This document shows positions 23,704 through 35,814 of a stretch of DNA of 64,000 nucleotides, one piece after another. The notes beneath the pieces were generated by a model that did no database searches, had not been told where the DNA came from, and worked only from the letters and a program-made list of their open reading frames with translations. The DNA is from Polyporus tsugae (lineage: Eukaryota > Basidiomycota > Agaricomycetes > Polyporales > Polyporaceae). The DNA is taken from NCBI GenBank assembly GCA_024305745.1, contig JAHRBS010000002.1, positions 1,178,001 to 1,242,000 on the forward strand, read 5' to 3'. Both the position numbers and the translations under genes were made by a program. Within the stretch, counting starts at the first letter, position 1; every line of letters starts with the position of its first letter.

Positions 23704-24315
23704 ATGGCACTTGCAATTGCAGATCCCCACCGTTTCGCGCTTCCCAAAGCTCCGCCTTATCCATGTCCATTCTTGACGGACGAGGAAATACAAGCATACC
23801 TCGCGCCGTTGTACGTTCGCGCTTGGACCGTTCAACCCTCCGATCCGGGCGACAAAAACAAGACCGTCGCTCCCGAACTCGTCAAGACCTTCGCCTTCTC
23901 GACCAAGCAAGAACTCGTCGAGTTCTTGCAAAGGGTCGATGACATCACTTGTAGCGAGAACGTGAGTCCTCTATCGGCCCGGCACTCGTGCCCATAGGAT
24001 ACTTAACGAGAGCTCTTTTAGCACCACGCCGTCCTCGAGGAGTCCGCCGACTCGCCGTCGATCGTCATCAGGGTGCACACCCACTCGGGGCTGCGCCCAG
24101 CGTCGCACCCAGGAGAGCGGCGCAAAGAGCGGGTCCAGCCCGGCATCACCCTTCGCGATGTCCGCTTCGCGCACTTGGTGGAGATGACGCTGGGAGATGA
24201 CGCGCCCGCGCACTGGCACCATGGAGAGATGACGCTGGCTGATATCGCCGCTCAGCCTCGGTCTGTTGAGGGTGTTGAGGCACGTCGATATGCAGCAGGT
24301 CATAGGGGAGCCTAA
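23704..24315 (+). CDS. Pterin-4a-carbinolamine dehydratase-like protein (divergent)
   Basis: Two exons, 23704-23961 and 24022-24315, phase 0, 183 residues. The C-terminal half aligns by eye with the PCD/DCoH fold: FSTKQELVEFLQRVDDITCSENHHAVLEE..., IVIRVHTHSG, then GITLRDVRFAHLVE. These match the family's helix, the double His, the beta strand ending in T-H-x-x-G and the GLT/x-D helix. PCD normally regenerates quinonoid pterin cofactor after aromatic hydroxylation. Deviations are the lack of the Pro and Trp that usually follow the His pair and a 17-residue basic insertion between HSG and GIT. It could be a non-catalytic paralogue. The extra 80-residue N-terminus is Pro-rich at first. Confidence 0.55.
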
Positions 24316-24505
24316 TGTCTTGTAGTGCTGTATGCATACTGAATTATGGATGATCATGGCTACCAGCTTACATTAAAGGGGTGGAACGTCGGGCCTCAAA
24401 AGCAAGAGGGACACTACTCGGTGCACATCCAATTGGAGGTCAAATACGTAAGTATAATAGAGGATATCAGATGGGTTGGCCTAACGTCCGCGAGTTCAAG
24501 GGTTC

Positions 24506-25867
24506 TTAGGAAGAACCGGCTGGCGGAACCTGTTTGAGCAAAAACTCCTTCATGGCTTTCAACGACTCATCGTACGCGGGCGTCGTCCCAGGGTATAAGC
24601 CGAAGTGACCTGTGCAGCCGATTTGATCCTCAGAGATCTTCCCTAACATTGGGAAGCGAGGACCGGAACTCACCACACGGCAGCGTGACAAGCTCGACCT
24701 TGTCTGAGGCGCGCTGGACCTTCTTCGCCTCGGATATGGGGCAAAGGTTATCTTGGTCCGCGCCAATGATTAGGGTAGGGAAGGCGATCAGCGAAGCCGA
24801 GGAAGAGGGATTATAGACGATGAAGTCGAAGAGAGTCGACGCGGAGACCTGCAGCAAAGTGGTTAGTCATAGGTCGACGTCCGTTTCGGAACACTTACTT
24901 CGTTGGGGTATTCGCTAGAGGGGAAACCGGAGCGTTAGCACGTTGATGACAGGGGTGGCTCCGCCTTAGGCTCACCTCTCAGGCTTGACAATGCCGTACA
25001 TGCCTTCATAGTGACCCGGCGCGGTCATAAGACCCACTTCGCCCGGATGGGCGACTGCGGGGATGTATTTGGGACCGAGTCCGACCGCCTGCCGCACAAC
25101 GTCCAATATCGCTGCAAACACGCTCTTGACGAAGCCCATGTTCAATGGCGGGGGAGGGGAGTTGCCCAGGTACGGGCACTGAGAGACAACTGCGGAAATG
25201 TTGAGGTTTCTCTGAAAACGTCCGTAAGCTTGTCACTCAGCGCGGTCACTTCTCGCGGAGACGCCGCACCTCGCTAGCCAGTGTCACGACATGACCCCCT
25301 GTTGAAAGACATACGGTGAGCTTCTACCACCGTTGACGGCGACTGTGGCAGCGAACCTGAAAAACTGGTGCCCCACAGGATGACGCGCTGGGTGTCGAAC
25401 TCGGGCTGCTGCCGGACGTACTTGACGACAGTCCTGTAGTCGTCCAGCTGCTCGGAAACATAGACAACATGGCGAGGGGTGCCGGCTGCGCCACGAACAG
25501 TGAGCCCTCGTGTAAAGGAAACGACATGTGGAGCGGAACCTTACCAGAGGCACCCCATCGTCGGTAGTCGAACACGACGACTCCGTACCCGAGACCCGCG
25601 AACTCAGCGGCGTACTCGGCGAGGCCCATCAGCTTGTTCGTGGAGATACCGTGCGCCCTGCAACCCAAACGAGTGAGCACATATGATCATACAGATGGTC
25701 AGGGGTGACCGGTGACGGAAAGCATCTTACATGACGATGACGGGTAGGTCCTTCGGCTGCACGCCTGCCACAGCCTTCGGAAGGTACTTCCACGCATCGA
25801 GGTCCCATCCAGCGGTCTTGGACGGGATTTTGATGTCGGTTTTTTCAAAGTTCTCGGTCGAGGACAT
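24506..25867 (-). CDS. Alpha/beta hydrolase (peptidase S15/dienelactone-like)
   Basis: Start 25867 (MSSTENFEKTDIKIPSKTAGWDLDAWKYLPK); exon 1 is 25867-25731 and exon 2 is 25657-25545, followed by about five more down to the stop at 24506. Motifs are VIVMAHGISTNKLMGLAEYAAEF, VVFDYRRWGASAGTPRHVVYVSEQLDDYRTVVKYVRQQPEFD, the nucleophile in ILWGTSFSGGHVVTLASE, the acid in LIIGADQDNLCP and the base in CGHFGLYPG. These form a complete Ser-Asp-His triad. This type is common in ascomycete and basidiomycete genomes, often near secondary-metabolite genes. No signal peptide is seen, so it is probably intracellular. It converges with the PCD-like gene, 190 bp between stops. Confidence 0.9.
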
Positions 25868-26710
25868 AGCGGGCTGCCAGTGAGGTGATTATAAGCTGGG
25901 TGAACAGTGGGCCGTGGCCGTTGGCTTGAAAACCGGGTGTATGCGTCGTCCTACAACCGCGATCGTGAGCGGGCAAGTCTCACTCGTGAATCGTAGTCCG
26001 CCACGGGAATGTCAAGCGCCACCGCGATGCAAATAGACTCCAGACTCCAGACATACCTTTTGTGGGCGATGGGCGCGTCGCCGATTCTCGAGTTGGAACG
26101 TTCGAACGTTGAGCTGTGGTTTGGCTTTGGTGGCGATTTGCGCCGACAGACGGACAGAAGGGGTACTTATGGGGGGGTTCACATCAGCGCAACGAGGAGT
26201 TTCTGGGCGGCAACAGGACCCAGGTACCCGGCAATGTCGTCCCAGCCACTACTTAAGCCAGATCAACGTGGCTCGCGACGTGCATCCAACGCTGGCATGT
26301 GAATAATGATCCTCGTGGAAGTGAACGGGATGCATATGGGAAGGTCGGAGCATGCGCGCAACGCAGGAGAACGCAGGTTCCTGAGCAATGTTCTCGGATG
26401 CCGGGCTGTAAAAGGCTGTGAAGCATGGTGCTTGCGGCCACAACCAACTGGCACCCTGCTCCGATGATAAGACTGCAGAAGTTGGCACGGGGATATCCTC
26501 ACGCCGCCGACGGATGACTGATACAACAAATATTTCTTTGTGACCTAAGTACTACCAGACTAACTTCTTCCATCTCTTACACCTGCACCTCACGCTGTCA
26601 GCGTTGAGCGACGTAGCGCGTCCGGCCAGCGTTGAGTGGCCCTCCTCGACGTCGGCGTTGAGGACGCGAGCGACGGCATCATCCTCCACCGCTACCCCGA
26701 GCACGCGCGC
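25868..26710. other. Intergenic, 0.84 kb
   Basis: Promoter side of the hydrolase gene and 3' side of the methionyl-tRNA synthetase gene. The frame antisense to the synthetase (26604-27242) reflects its codon bias. No independent gene is supported. Confidence 0.4.
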
Positions 26711-29525
26711 TCATGCCTCGGGGGTCTGCGACTTCCTACTCAACTCAGCCAGCTCCGCCTTGAACCGCTTCAGCTCCTCCACCGCCGTCGCGATCTCCTT
26801 CTCGCTCTCCTCCGTCTTCGGCCGCGCCTTGAGTTCGCGCACGACCTGGCCCTGCTCCGCGACCTTCTGCTCCCACGCGAGGACCTCCGCTGACTTGGGG
26901 CCCGCGTTGACAGTGGCGTTCGCCGTGGCCGCCTTGTCCGCGGCCTTCTTCGCGGCGGCCGCTTTGCGCTTCGACATGCCTGGGGCGACGTGCGTCGCGT
27001 CCGCGGCCTCCGAGAGCGGTGTGGCGTCCTTGGGCTTGATCCCGCCGAACTTGTCCCGCCAGACGTCGGCCATCTTCTCGTCGATGCGCTTGAAGAGATG
27101 CTCGGGCGTGCCGATGGTGTGTCCCGTGAGGAGGTCGTTCGAGAGCACCGTGGGCACGGCGCGGGCCGGCGCGTTGAGTTGGGTGAGGATTGCGGCTTCC
27201 GTGGAGGGCATGAAGGGGTGGACGAGGGCGGAAAGAAGGTAGATGAGGTTGAGGGTGCGGGAGACGACCTGTGCGCAGCGCTTTGGGTTCTCAGTCATAA
27301 GCTGCTTGTTCAGGCCGGAGGACTGAAGGTAGAGGTTGCCGCGCGCGGAGATCGCCATGACGGTGTGCAGGCCGGCACGGAGCTTGACGGCGTCCATATT
27401 GTCGATGTACTCCTTGACCAAGTTATTGATCTCCATGAAGACCTCGGCGTCGTGCTCATCATTAGGGGAGTAGGGGCCGGGTGCGTCGCCACTGTCGGGT
27501 AGCGTGCTCCCATACTGAGAAGCAACAAACTTGAGGGCGCGGTTGACGAAGTTCCCGAAGCTATCGGAATAGTCAGTTCATACAGCAAGGTACAGGTCCA
27601 AGTTAGAGACCGTACTTGTTCAAGAGAACGTTGTTGTTCGCCGCGATCTGGGAAAGACGTCAGATACGAGTCAAGCCAAGGTGCCTAGTGCGCCGTCACT
27701 TACACAGTCTGCCCAGGAGAACATAGCGTCCGCAGTTTCCGGCCGAGTAGATATCAAGTAGTATCTCCACACTGACGGCGGAATACCTGTCTCTCTCGCC
27801 GCAGGGCCGAAGACGCCACGGTTATGGCTCTTGGAGAACTTGCCACCCTCGTAGTTGAGGAACTCTTTTGGCGTATGTCAGTTGCGCTGAACTATCACGC
27901 ATACAATCCGCTCACCTGTTGTTGAGAGATGGTGGAGCATAGTCCAATCGCGACCGTCGCCGAGCTGGACAGAGGGAAAGTAGATGACATGGAAGTAGAC
28001 ATTGTCCTTGCCCATGAACTGGTATAGGTTGACGTTCTTCTTATCGAACCACCACTTCTTCCATTCCGGAGTGTAGTTTGCTGTGATACTCGGATAGCCT
28101 ATGCATGCATCGAACTGACAGACAAATGAGTTTCCTCCCAACGGGTCCAGTGAAAGACAGGCCGTACCCAAACATCTACAACATGGTCAGTACATGGAAA
28201 CAGATGACGTCGATAAACACGTACAGAAAACCTTGCTCTCCATGCCTTCGTGGTCCTTGTTGTCAACGTGTGGAACAGGAACACCCCAAGTGAGATCTCG
28301 AGTGACGGGAGTTGGCCGTAAGCCGCCCTTTAGTCGCGCATCGATGAGTTCCCCGTCCCCGTTGATGACGGCATTTGGTGACCAGTGGCCTTCCTTCCAC
28401 GACCTCTTGATCCACTCTTCTGTACGCGGCTGGAGTTCATTCAGACGAAGGTACATGTGCGCCGTTGTGCGCGTCGTAACTTTGTGTATCTTGTCGACGA
28501 GACAACGGGGGTTGATGAGCTCGATAGCATCGAGCGTTCGACCGCAAACATCACATTGATCGCCCCGTGCATCCTAGTGGACATTGTTTCAACATATAGG
28601 CGCGTAACGTGAAACATTGAAACTCACGTCTGCGCCACAGTGAGGGCACGTCCCCTCTACGAAGCGATCTGCTAGGAATCTGAAGTTTTGTAAGTTAAGT
28701 TGCTCAGGAAATGGGTGATCTGCGCACTTGTTGCATCCCTCGCAGAACGTCTGCTCCTTCTCCGCCCTCTCCAAGAAGTTGTTCTTGGCCAAGTTCAAGT
28801 AGATCTCTTGGCAAATCCTGGAAGGCACCGTGAACTCGAGGAAGGCGATGGGTGGCACGAAGCCTTACTCGGTATGTTTCTGTGTTGATGTGCGGCTGAA
28901 AATGTCGAAACTGCGATCGAAACGATAAGCCTAGCGCCATACCAGTCGTAGGTCGCGCCATACCTCAACTCAAACCACTTGTACGTCTCTACATGGACGG
29001 CGTTGTACTTGTCGCACAGCGCTCTAGGGGTGAGGCCCTCCTTGAGAGCTTGGGTCTCCGTCGCGGTGCCATATTCGTCGGTACCACAAACGTAAAGCGT
29101 CTTCCGATTGCGAGTGCCTAGTCGCTAGTCTGAGCAAGCAATCGCTCGCGCGTTTGAAGGACTTACGGCTATAACTGTTGTGGAAGATGATTCAGTAGCC
29201 GAAGATGGTCGCATAGATGTGCTGGCACGCACCGGGCGAAGACATCCGCGCTAAGCGTACTCCCGATGATGTTCCCTACACAAGGCTCGTATGGACTTCT
29301 CGCATCAAAGGGTACCTGCAGACATACCAAGGTGGGGGACATTGTTGCAGTACGGCAGGGCAGAAGTGATCAGGATGTTCTTCTCTCCTGGGACGGGGAG
29401 GCTGTAGAATGAACTGTGAAGGCGGCGTCGACGACGAAAGGCAGCGGAACGCGCTCGTACATGGTTTCTCCGGGTTTGGGTATCGCGCGTAAGACTCCCT
29501 CCGCGTCGCGGATCTTCTGTTCCAT
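26711..29525 (-). CDS. MES1: Cytosolic methionyl-tRNA synthetase with C-terminal WHEP-like domain
   Basis: Class I synthetase charging tRNA-Met. The start at 29525 gives [22 protein letters not shown] 47-bp intron (29460-29414) then joins it to [29 protein letters not shown], which carries the HIGH-type motif (PHLG). Next are [31 protein letters not shown], the zinc knuckle [10 protein letters not shown] plus CDVCGR, and [48 protein letters not shown] follows, then [19 protein letters not shown] (KMSKS equivalent, near 27835). The anticodon-binding helices follow ([20 protein letters not shown]). The last 60 residues ([19 protein letters not shown]...[14 protein letters not shown]) match a WHEP-type helical hairpin after a Lys/Ala linker. 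About ten exons are needed. Three internal mini-exons were not all fixed. Confidence 0.93.
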
Positions 29526-30101
29526 TTTCTTCTATACCCTCTACGTGTCCCAGGAGTACCCAGAGAGCGAGAAAGAGGTCAAGAGAGTGTGGGGGATCGG
29601 AGTGAGTCTACAAGAGGATTGCACCGAGCACAGTGGCAAGCAAAAGAGATCTATCCGTCGCCTGACTCGATCTGGCCACGTGCGTGCTAGCATCGCCACA
29701 GTGCTTGGGAAGTGTCCCAGTGTGTCCCTCCAGGTTTCGAATTCGACGCGCCACTTTCGAGTCCTCCCATCACCTACGCAATGGCTACATGATGGCCTAG
29801 CTCATGCTTTCCTCTGACTTAACCGCGACATAATTCCCCCATGGAAATTGCGCGTTGTGGGGGGACTTCTCGCGGACAGGACATTGTCAAGGTCGGCGTA
29901 ATCGCGGCACCATTGAACCTTATCTAATCTCTCCGAATCCGAAGGACGTTAACATTGGGAGTCGATCCCCAGCTGCGGCGGATGCTATGATAGTTTCGGG
30001 TCTTCGGCTAGCTGCAGGTGACTCACTGTTTCGTACTCTCACCGAATCCGTTCTTTAAAGAGGTCACGGCTCAAGTACTCACCACGGAAGGTGTATTGAA
30101 G
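29526..30101. promoter_or_regulatory. Divergent promoter between methionyl-tRNA synthetase and AIG2-like gene
   Basis: 576 bp with no supported coding frame. Both neighbouring genes start from its edges. Confidence 0.45.
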
Positions 30102-31059
30102 ATGTCGCATTCGGCCTTTTTCTATGGAACCCTCCTCCACCCATCTATCCTCCGCCGTGTCATTGGCCATGCAGGCAGCGGCTTGGAGATATGTCCGGCA
30201 CTCCTTTTGGTGAGCACTTGTTTCAAGCATCCGATGTGGTTAAATGATGGGATTGTTACCCGAGCAGGGCATCGTCGATCCCCGGGCGCGATTGGCTGCT
30301 TTTTTGCGGTCCGTTCTACAGCATACTGATATTCGTTACTACCCAGGAACATACCCGTCACAAAATAGAAGTCAGCCAGCCCTACCCCCTATTCTAAACT
30401 CATCACTTATCCTGAACCAGTTTGCAGACTATCCGGCCGTGCTGCCTTACGAAAGGAGCCGTGAGCTTTTCGCAGGAGCTGGGCACGCAGAACCTCCAGC
30501 GGACGAACGAAACGTCAGAGGAACCCTCGTGACCGGGCTCGACGACAAAGATATCGCCCAACTGGACCTCTTCGAAGGCGACGTACGTACACGGCGCTCC
30601 TGATCATGATGCTCCTCGGGGAATCTGATTGGTGCTGTCCGTCTTCCTCAGGAATACACCCGCGAGAACGTGCTCGTCCACCCTCTCGGGCCGTTCTCAG
30701 CCCTCTCGTCCACTCCCGTCCCTCGGTCAACCATCCCATCCGTTGGCGCCGCTCCTGCCCCATCATCTCGGTCCGCCACCGACGCCTACATTGTGCCGTT
30801 GACGGCGCCGGAGCTCCCTCCGCTCGACTCGCTCTCGCCACCTCTCCCCGCCGAGACATACATCTACGCGGGGTCTTTGGACGATCTGAGCCCAGAGCTC
30901 TGGTCGTACGAGGACTTCGTGCGTGAGAACGCATGGAAGTGGATCGGGCGCGGCGCCCTGGATGATAACTACGCCGAAGTGGACAGGCGGCGCGAGATGA
31001 ACGGCAATACCCTGAAGACCGAGGTCGTCGACACCGGCGCGAACAACCTTCGGGTCTGA
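30102..31059 (+). CDS. AIG2-like / gamma-glutamylcyclotransferase-fold protein
   Basis: Starts MSHSAFFYGTLLHPSILRRVIGH, the YGTL signature of the GGCT/AIG2 fold. Exon 1 ends at 30209 (...CPALLL). The continuation HTDIRYY ... ADYPAVLPYERSRELFAG...VRGTLVTGLDDKDIAQLDLFEGDEYTRENVLVHPL keeps the acidic catalytic region (D-x-F-E-G-x-E-Y-x-R). The intron in FEGD|EYTR starts with gtacgt and ends before 30654. The C-terminal half contains AETYIYAGSLDDLSPELWSYEDFVRENAWKWIG. Family members cyclise gamma-glutamyl dipeptides or gamma-glutamylamines. Two insertions are seen: about 30 residues between HTDIRYY and ADYPAV, and a Ser/Pro/Ala-rich linker after HPLGPF. The first may instead be an unspliced in-frame segment. 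Confidence 0.8.
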
Positions 31060-32003
31060 TGACAGCGGTGGAACTACAAGGTCCGTTAGCTGGATGCGAT
31101 CGATGGTCCGCAGAGATATTTGTGTAGCATAGAGTGCGGCCGTGTGGGCTAGTGGCGGCACCTAGACAGTAGATATGTAGATAGAAGACGGCGCATGCTT
31201 GGGACAATGGAGGGCTGCTATCCAGGCGACGATAGCGGTGTCGATATGTCGTTGTGTGCTAGGGGGTGTACTCCCCGCCGCTCCATCAAAATTTTTTAAA
31301 TATTGTACGAGTCTCATATATTAAGAGGGTGTGGATCCATGTATGTACGGGCGCGCCCATAGTTTGATCACGCTACATAAGCAAGCCATCGACGTCGTAC
31401 TCGTACAGACAGACAGAACACAAGAGCAGGAAAACTAGAACAAGGGTGGAGAGCAGGACAAAGGAAAACCACAAGAGAACATAGACAGCGGACAGACGAC
31501 GTTATTTCGTACTTGTATGGGGAGAACTTGATGGAAAACATGTGTAACAAAAAGGCTCTAGAGCGGGCAGGACAGGAGGCGATGGAGAACAAAGGAACAA
31601 GCAAGACAGAGCACTCAGTTGATAGCGTTAGGGCCGTGACAGCGGGGACGATGGCACGTAGATCAGCTACAGACTAGCGGTAGATGCGGGTCAATGTTTT
31701 GACTAAACACGGGGAGATCGACATAGATAGCAAGGAAACAGAGAGGAAAAGCGACGGACAACTTGGGGCGCCCGAGCGAGACTTTAACGACGAAAACAGT
31801 AACTTCGAGAACGAGATAAGAAGGGGGAAGACGGTCATAGGTTGTCGTTTATGAGGTCATGAGGGGGTTACGTGTGCAGCGCGCTGCAGTTCGACCGCAC
31901 GTTCCGGTTCTACTCCCAGGCTCCCTCAGCTCTGCTCTAGCACCTTCTCGTCCAGGGCAGAGCACAGGGGACGGGGCGCGTCGTCAATCCGACGGCAGAT
32001 TTT
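31060..32003. other. Intergenic between convergent genes, A-rich
   Basis: About 940 bp rich in A/G on the plus strand. It includes an A/T run (aaaattttttaaatatt near 31288) that could end either transcript. No gene is seen. Confidence 0.5.
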
Positions 32004-34356
32004 TCAGCCCCTGGAGCGAGACGACTCCGACGACGAGCTGGTGCGGCGACCGCTGCGAGACGAACCCTGCACGAATTGCTGCTGCTGGGAGGACGGTCCC
32101 TCGACGGGCTGGAAGGCATAAGGACCAACCTCCCTGCCCGACACGAACCGGCCGCTAGCATCGCGAGACTGCTCAAAACCATGAATTGGGGGCAGCGGAT
32201 GGAAGGGTGGGGCGGTGCGGGCGTCGTGCTGCATCCCCGAAGGGACAGGCAGAGTGTGGGCGCGTGAGAGTGTGGTCCTGGGGTCGGCTGCCGTGAGCCC
32301 TGCGTTGCCGCCCATGCCTCGCGGGTGGGGCGGCGGCAAGTAAGCCTGCCCACCGGGGTAAGGTTGGTTCGCGCCGGGCTGCCAGCCAGAAGCAGTCGGG
32401 CGCGGGGCGGCGATGGAAGGATGACCAAACACGGCAGCTCCGGGTGCGGGATGGCCCAGAGACGGCTGGCCAAACGACGGCTGATTGAAGGTCGCGGAGA
32501 GCTGGCGTGGGCCGGGGAAAGCGGTGTGCGTCGCCGGGGCGGGAGCGTTGGTACCTTGCTGGCGCATGTGCCTCCCTTGCGCTGGGAGTGATGCGCCCTG
32601 CGAGTAGGGGGAGTTGCCACGCCTAGCCATGCGCGTCGCCGGACGAGACGTACGGCCGTGCCCAACTTGGTGCCCGTGCTCTTGGAGCATGGGGTCGATA
32701 AGCATGTCCTGAGCGGACTGGGCAGGCGAGGGAAAGCCTTCATCCTCCTCCGGAGAGCTCTCGATATCGTCCTGTGCCTGCGCCTGCAACCCCTGCGCCT
32801 CGGCCTCAGCTTGAGCACGCAACTGCGCCTTCGTCGGACGCTTGTTGCGCTTACGGGGACGCTTCGTGCCTGAGCCGTCGGAGTAGTCCACGACCCAGTA
32901 ACTCCCCTTGCCCGGCTCGGTGATGGGCTTCTGGATTCTCCTGAAGCATTTGTAGAGGGAAAGGTTGTGCCGAATGGAGTTCTGCGGGTTGATGTGGGTC
33001 AATGTGTGGCGGGTGCACACATACGCCGACAAGGATCACGCACCTGCCACGACTTGTCATCTTTATTTTCAGCGAACCACTCAAATCTGTCCTCGAGTGC
33101 CTGGTAGATTTCTTGGAGAGTCAACCGCTTGTTCGAGCTGCCAAGGATGGCGAGCTGAGAGAGAGTAGGGATGGATTGGCCAGGACGTTGACCGGGAGGG
33201 GGGTCCGCGAGGGCGTTGAGACTGAGTTCCTGATCGGGACTGAGCCCAAGAATCCTCCGAATGTCCGCATCAGAAGTGGGTATGTAGGAGTCGTCGCCAG
33301 AACGAAGGGGGGAGCTCGAGGTACTGGCGTAGGTCCGCGTATCTTGGTTTTGTGGCGCGGCTGGGGACGGGAGGTAGATACGCGTCTGTCCGGGGATAAC
33401 GTGGTCCTGGCGCATATCCCGGTCAAAGGAAGGCTCATCTGACTGCATGGGGAGCAGGTGAAGCTCGGGTGAAGGGAAATTTGGCAGATGAGCCGGCTCA
33501 GGCGATGGCATTCCCAGTGGAACCGGGGCTGCACCCACAGGGGGATATGTGTGGGTTCGTGGGCGGTAGTATGCTTGGTCTGGTATGCCGGGGTCTGTGC
33601 CGAAGCGTGCGTGCTCCATACCAACCCTGCGGAACTGTCCGTCATAGGCAGGGTAGTGCTCAGGATTATAACCGGGAGGGGGCCCAACGCGCTGACGAGG
33701 CGGAAACACGTCGTGCGTTTGGAAGGCAGGATGCTGGGGAGGTGAACCGTTACTTACGACGCCACTCGACGCGCTCCTCTGGCTGCTACCACTCCCTCCA
33801 CCGCTCTGGTCACTACGTACGCTCCCAATGGATCCTGTAGGGCTGTTCTCCCCACTGTGTCGCCGGAAAGTGGTCTACGATGTGCATCAGATAACGAAAT
33901 CCATGCATCAGATAAGGGTAGAGTGCGTACTGTGTGCAACGTCGCCGAGGCCATCGACATATGAATATTGGCGTCGTAGTGCTGAATAGCGGGGTTGAAA
34001 GGCACATCGGGTCCGGATTCGAAGAAGGTGGAGGCTCGGGTGGTATTGGACAAGCCGGGTGGAACATACGGCGAGTCGTCCACGTAAACGGTGGCGGGCG
34101 CGGATTCGACGCGAGGGGGAAGGAAAGAGGGCGGGTTTTGGACCCCATACGGTGGACGGGAGACGCCCAAGGCCGGTAGAGGCTGGCCAAGGGGATAAGA
34201 GCGTTGCGAACCGCTGCCATCGTCATCAGAGGTGGAGTCTGAGCCAGAACCCCCACGACGAATTTGGGGGTTCTGGGAGTACGCAGAGGACGGCAATGTC
34301 GAAGAAGTGTTTGCGGTGAACGGATAGAAGCGCCCCGGGGAAGCGTTTGTGTCCAT
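32004..34356 (-). CDS. Forkhead-type transcription factor
   Basis: Start 34356 ([19 protein letters not shown]); stop 32004. An upstream exon runs to about 33935 and is followed by two large exons. The DNA-binding region is split by an intron at about 33040-32965. Before it is [43 protein letters not shown]; after it is [33 protein letters not shown]. The S/N-IRHNLSL recognition helix and the GKGSYW wing are intact. The first helix departs from the usual PYSYxxLI pattern. After the domain come a basic segment ([12 protein letters not shown]), Ala/Gln-rich linkers and long Pro/Gly/Ser-rich tails. Nuclear; probably a regulator of development or the cell cycle, but the target genes cannot be inferred. 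Confidence 0.9.
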
Positions 34357-35243
34357 GTTTGGTAATGGCCGGATACGGGAAATCGCGGGTGCTGGTCAAC
34401 GTGAGAGCCAGTACTCGGGTATAGACGCGGAATGTAGTACGCCCGTTTCGGCGAAAAAGAGAGGGACGGTGTGTGCGAATCACCTGTCTAATGCAGTCAG
34501 AACTGGCTGAGCAGCAAACACCGAGTAAATCTGTGGGCGTCCGTGGGTGCTCCTGGGCACCACTGACAGCGTGGCCGGAGAGGGTGCTTACCGTCGTCTA
34601 CATCATCTTCCTCCCTTCGACGCACTTCTTCTAGTGGGCGGGAAGAAAGGAGGGTGCGCTGACGTTCAAACGCACCTCGCCCTCAGCCTCCATCACTGTG
34701 CCACTCGGTGCCTCCCGGACGTCCTTTCTCCTCGGCTAGTCGATCGACAATGTGCCTGCAAAGCGTGTTTGATTCCGCCGCATGCAATGGTGTGTGGGGT
34801 GCATTTGTTGCGCCAGATGTCCTCTCCATACGAGTCCGACAAGGACTGCACTTGCGTGCATGTCTGGCTGAACACCTATCCGAATAAGGCAAGTGTCCCA
34901 AAACGTCACTATTTGCTCTCGTCACGAAACGACGGCCGATACTCTTACCCCAAAACACTTCCAAAGCAGGAGTTTATTGGCGCATACATGTATCTTATAA
35001 CTGTCCCGTGCGCGATGAACTTCTGCTTTGAGCGTTTGGAGCAAGAGTGCGGACCATGAACGTTGGATGGCGAATACCACGCACCTCCGTTGTCGCAGGT
35101 TATCGCAAGAGGCGTTCATTGAACGCCTTAAATCTGGTCTTTGAAACATAGGAACCAACATTGCTATATTTTACGACTGTACTCCGCGACCTACAGCGCG
35201 GTGAGGTCGTATCTGCGCTACGCGCCGATGTTTCAGTACCGTG
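34357..35243. other. Intergenic between forkhead gene and transposon
   Basis: About 890 bp upstream of the forkhead gene. A 170-codon plus-strand frame (34547-35059) is Cys-rich and unstructured and is not considered a gene. Confidence 0.4.
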
Positions 35244-35250
35244 GAATCAG
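35244..35250. repeat. Left target-site duplication GAATCAG
   Basis: Directly abuts the left terminal repeat; an identical 7-mer abuts the right end at 39676-39682. Confidence 0.85.
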
Positions 35251-35281
35251 TGGGGACCGGCAACGCTAGGGGGAAAAGTGT
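35251..35281 (+). repeat. Left terminal inverted repeat
   Basis: TGGGGACCGGCAAC, 10-bp spacer, AAAGTGT. The same layout in inverted form is at 39645-39675. Confidence 0.88.
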
Positions 35282-35814
35282 AAGCGCGCGTCCACTGTAA
35301 TCTGGTCCCTGAAACGGCGCGATGGGGTATGGATCAAGTAGAGATAGTCAATTTCATTGTCCGACCGAGAGATAAGATCATATCAGGCTGAGCGACTTCA
35401 AGAGTGCTCGGGTTAAGCGGCTCGAAATTGACTTGAGGGTTTCCAACATATCTGAGGCTATTATACTTTCTGATCTGAGCCCGGAGAGAAGGCCTGATTC
35501 CATTGGTGGGATTCAAATTTTACGAGGGGGCTATCTAGCAGTCATAATTGGGGAACTTGTCACCATGTCTTTCCATCTTTTGCTCTGCGTGCAAATTTAT
35601 TCCAACAGATCGAAATGGCATTGTATTGTCTACATAATCAAGGGGTCCGTTTAGCAGTACACGGAGCAGAAACCCTCAACTCGCAAAATGGGCAGAGACA
35701 GTGTACATTCGCGAGGCGCCTGTGTAGGCGCCCACAGACGGACCACCCCCAAGTCAGCCAGGAGCGGCGGGGAGACCATCCTGCACACCCAAATTACTCG
35801 AACATCCTCCTAGC

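Noticed and set aside
26604..27242. 212-codon plus-strand frame
   Set aside because: Antisense of the methionyl-tRNA synthetase C-terminal exon.
34547..35059. 170-codon plus-strand frame
   Set aside because: Cys/His-scattered with no family motif, and its end lies close to the transposon boundary; probably chance.
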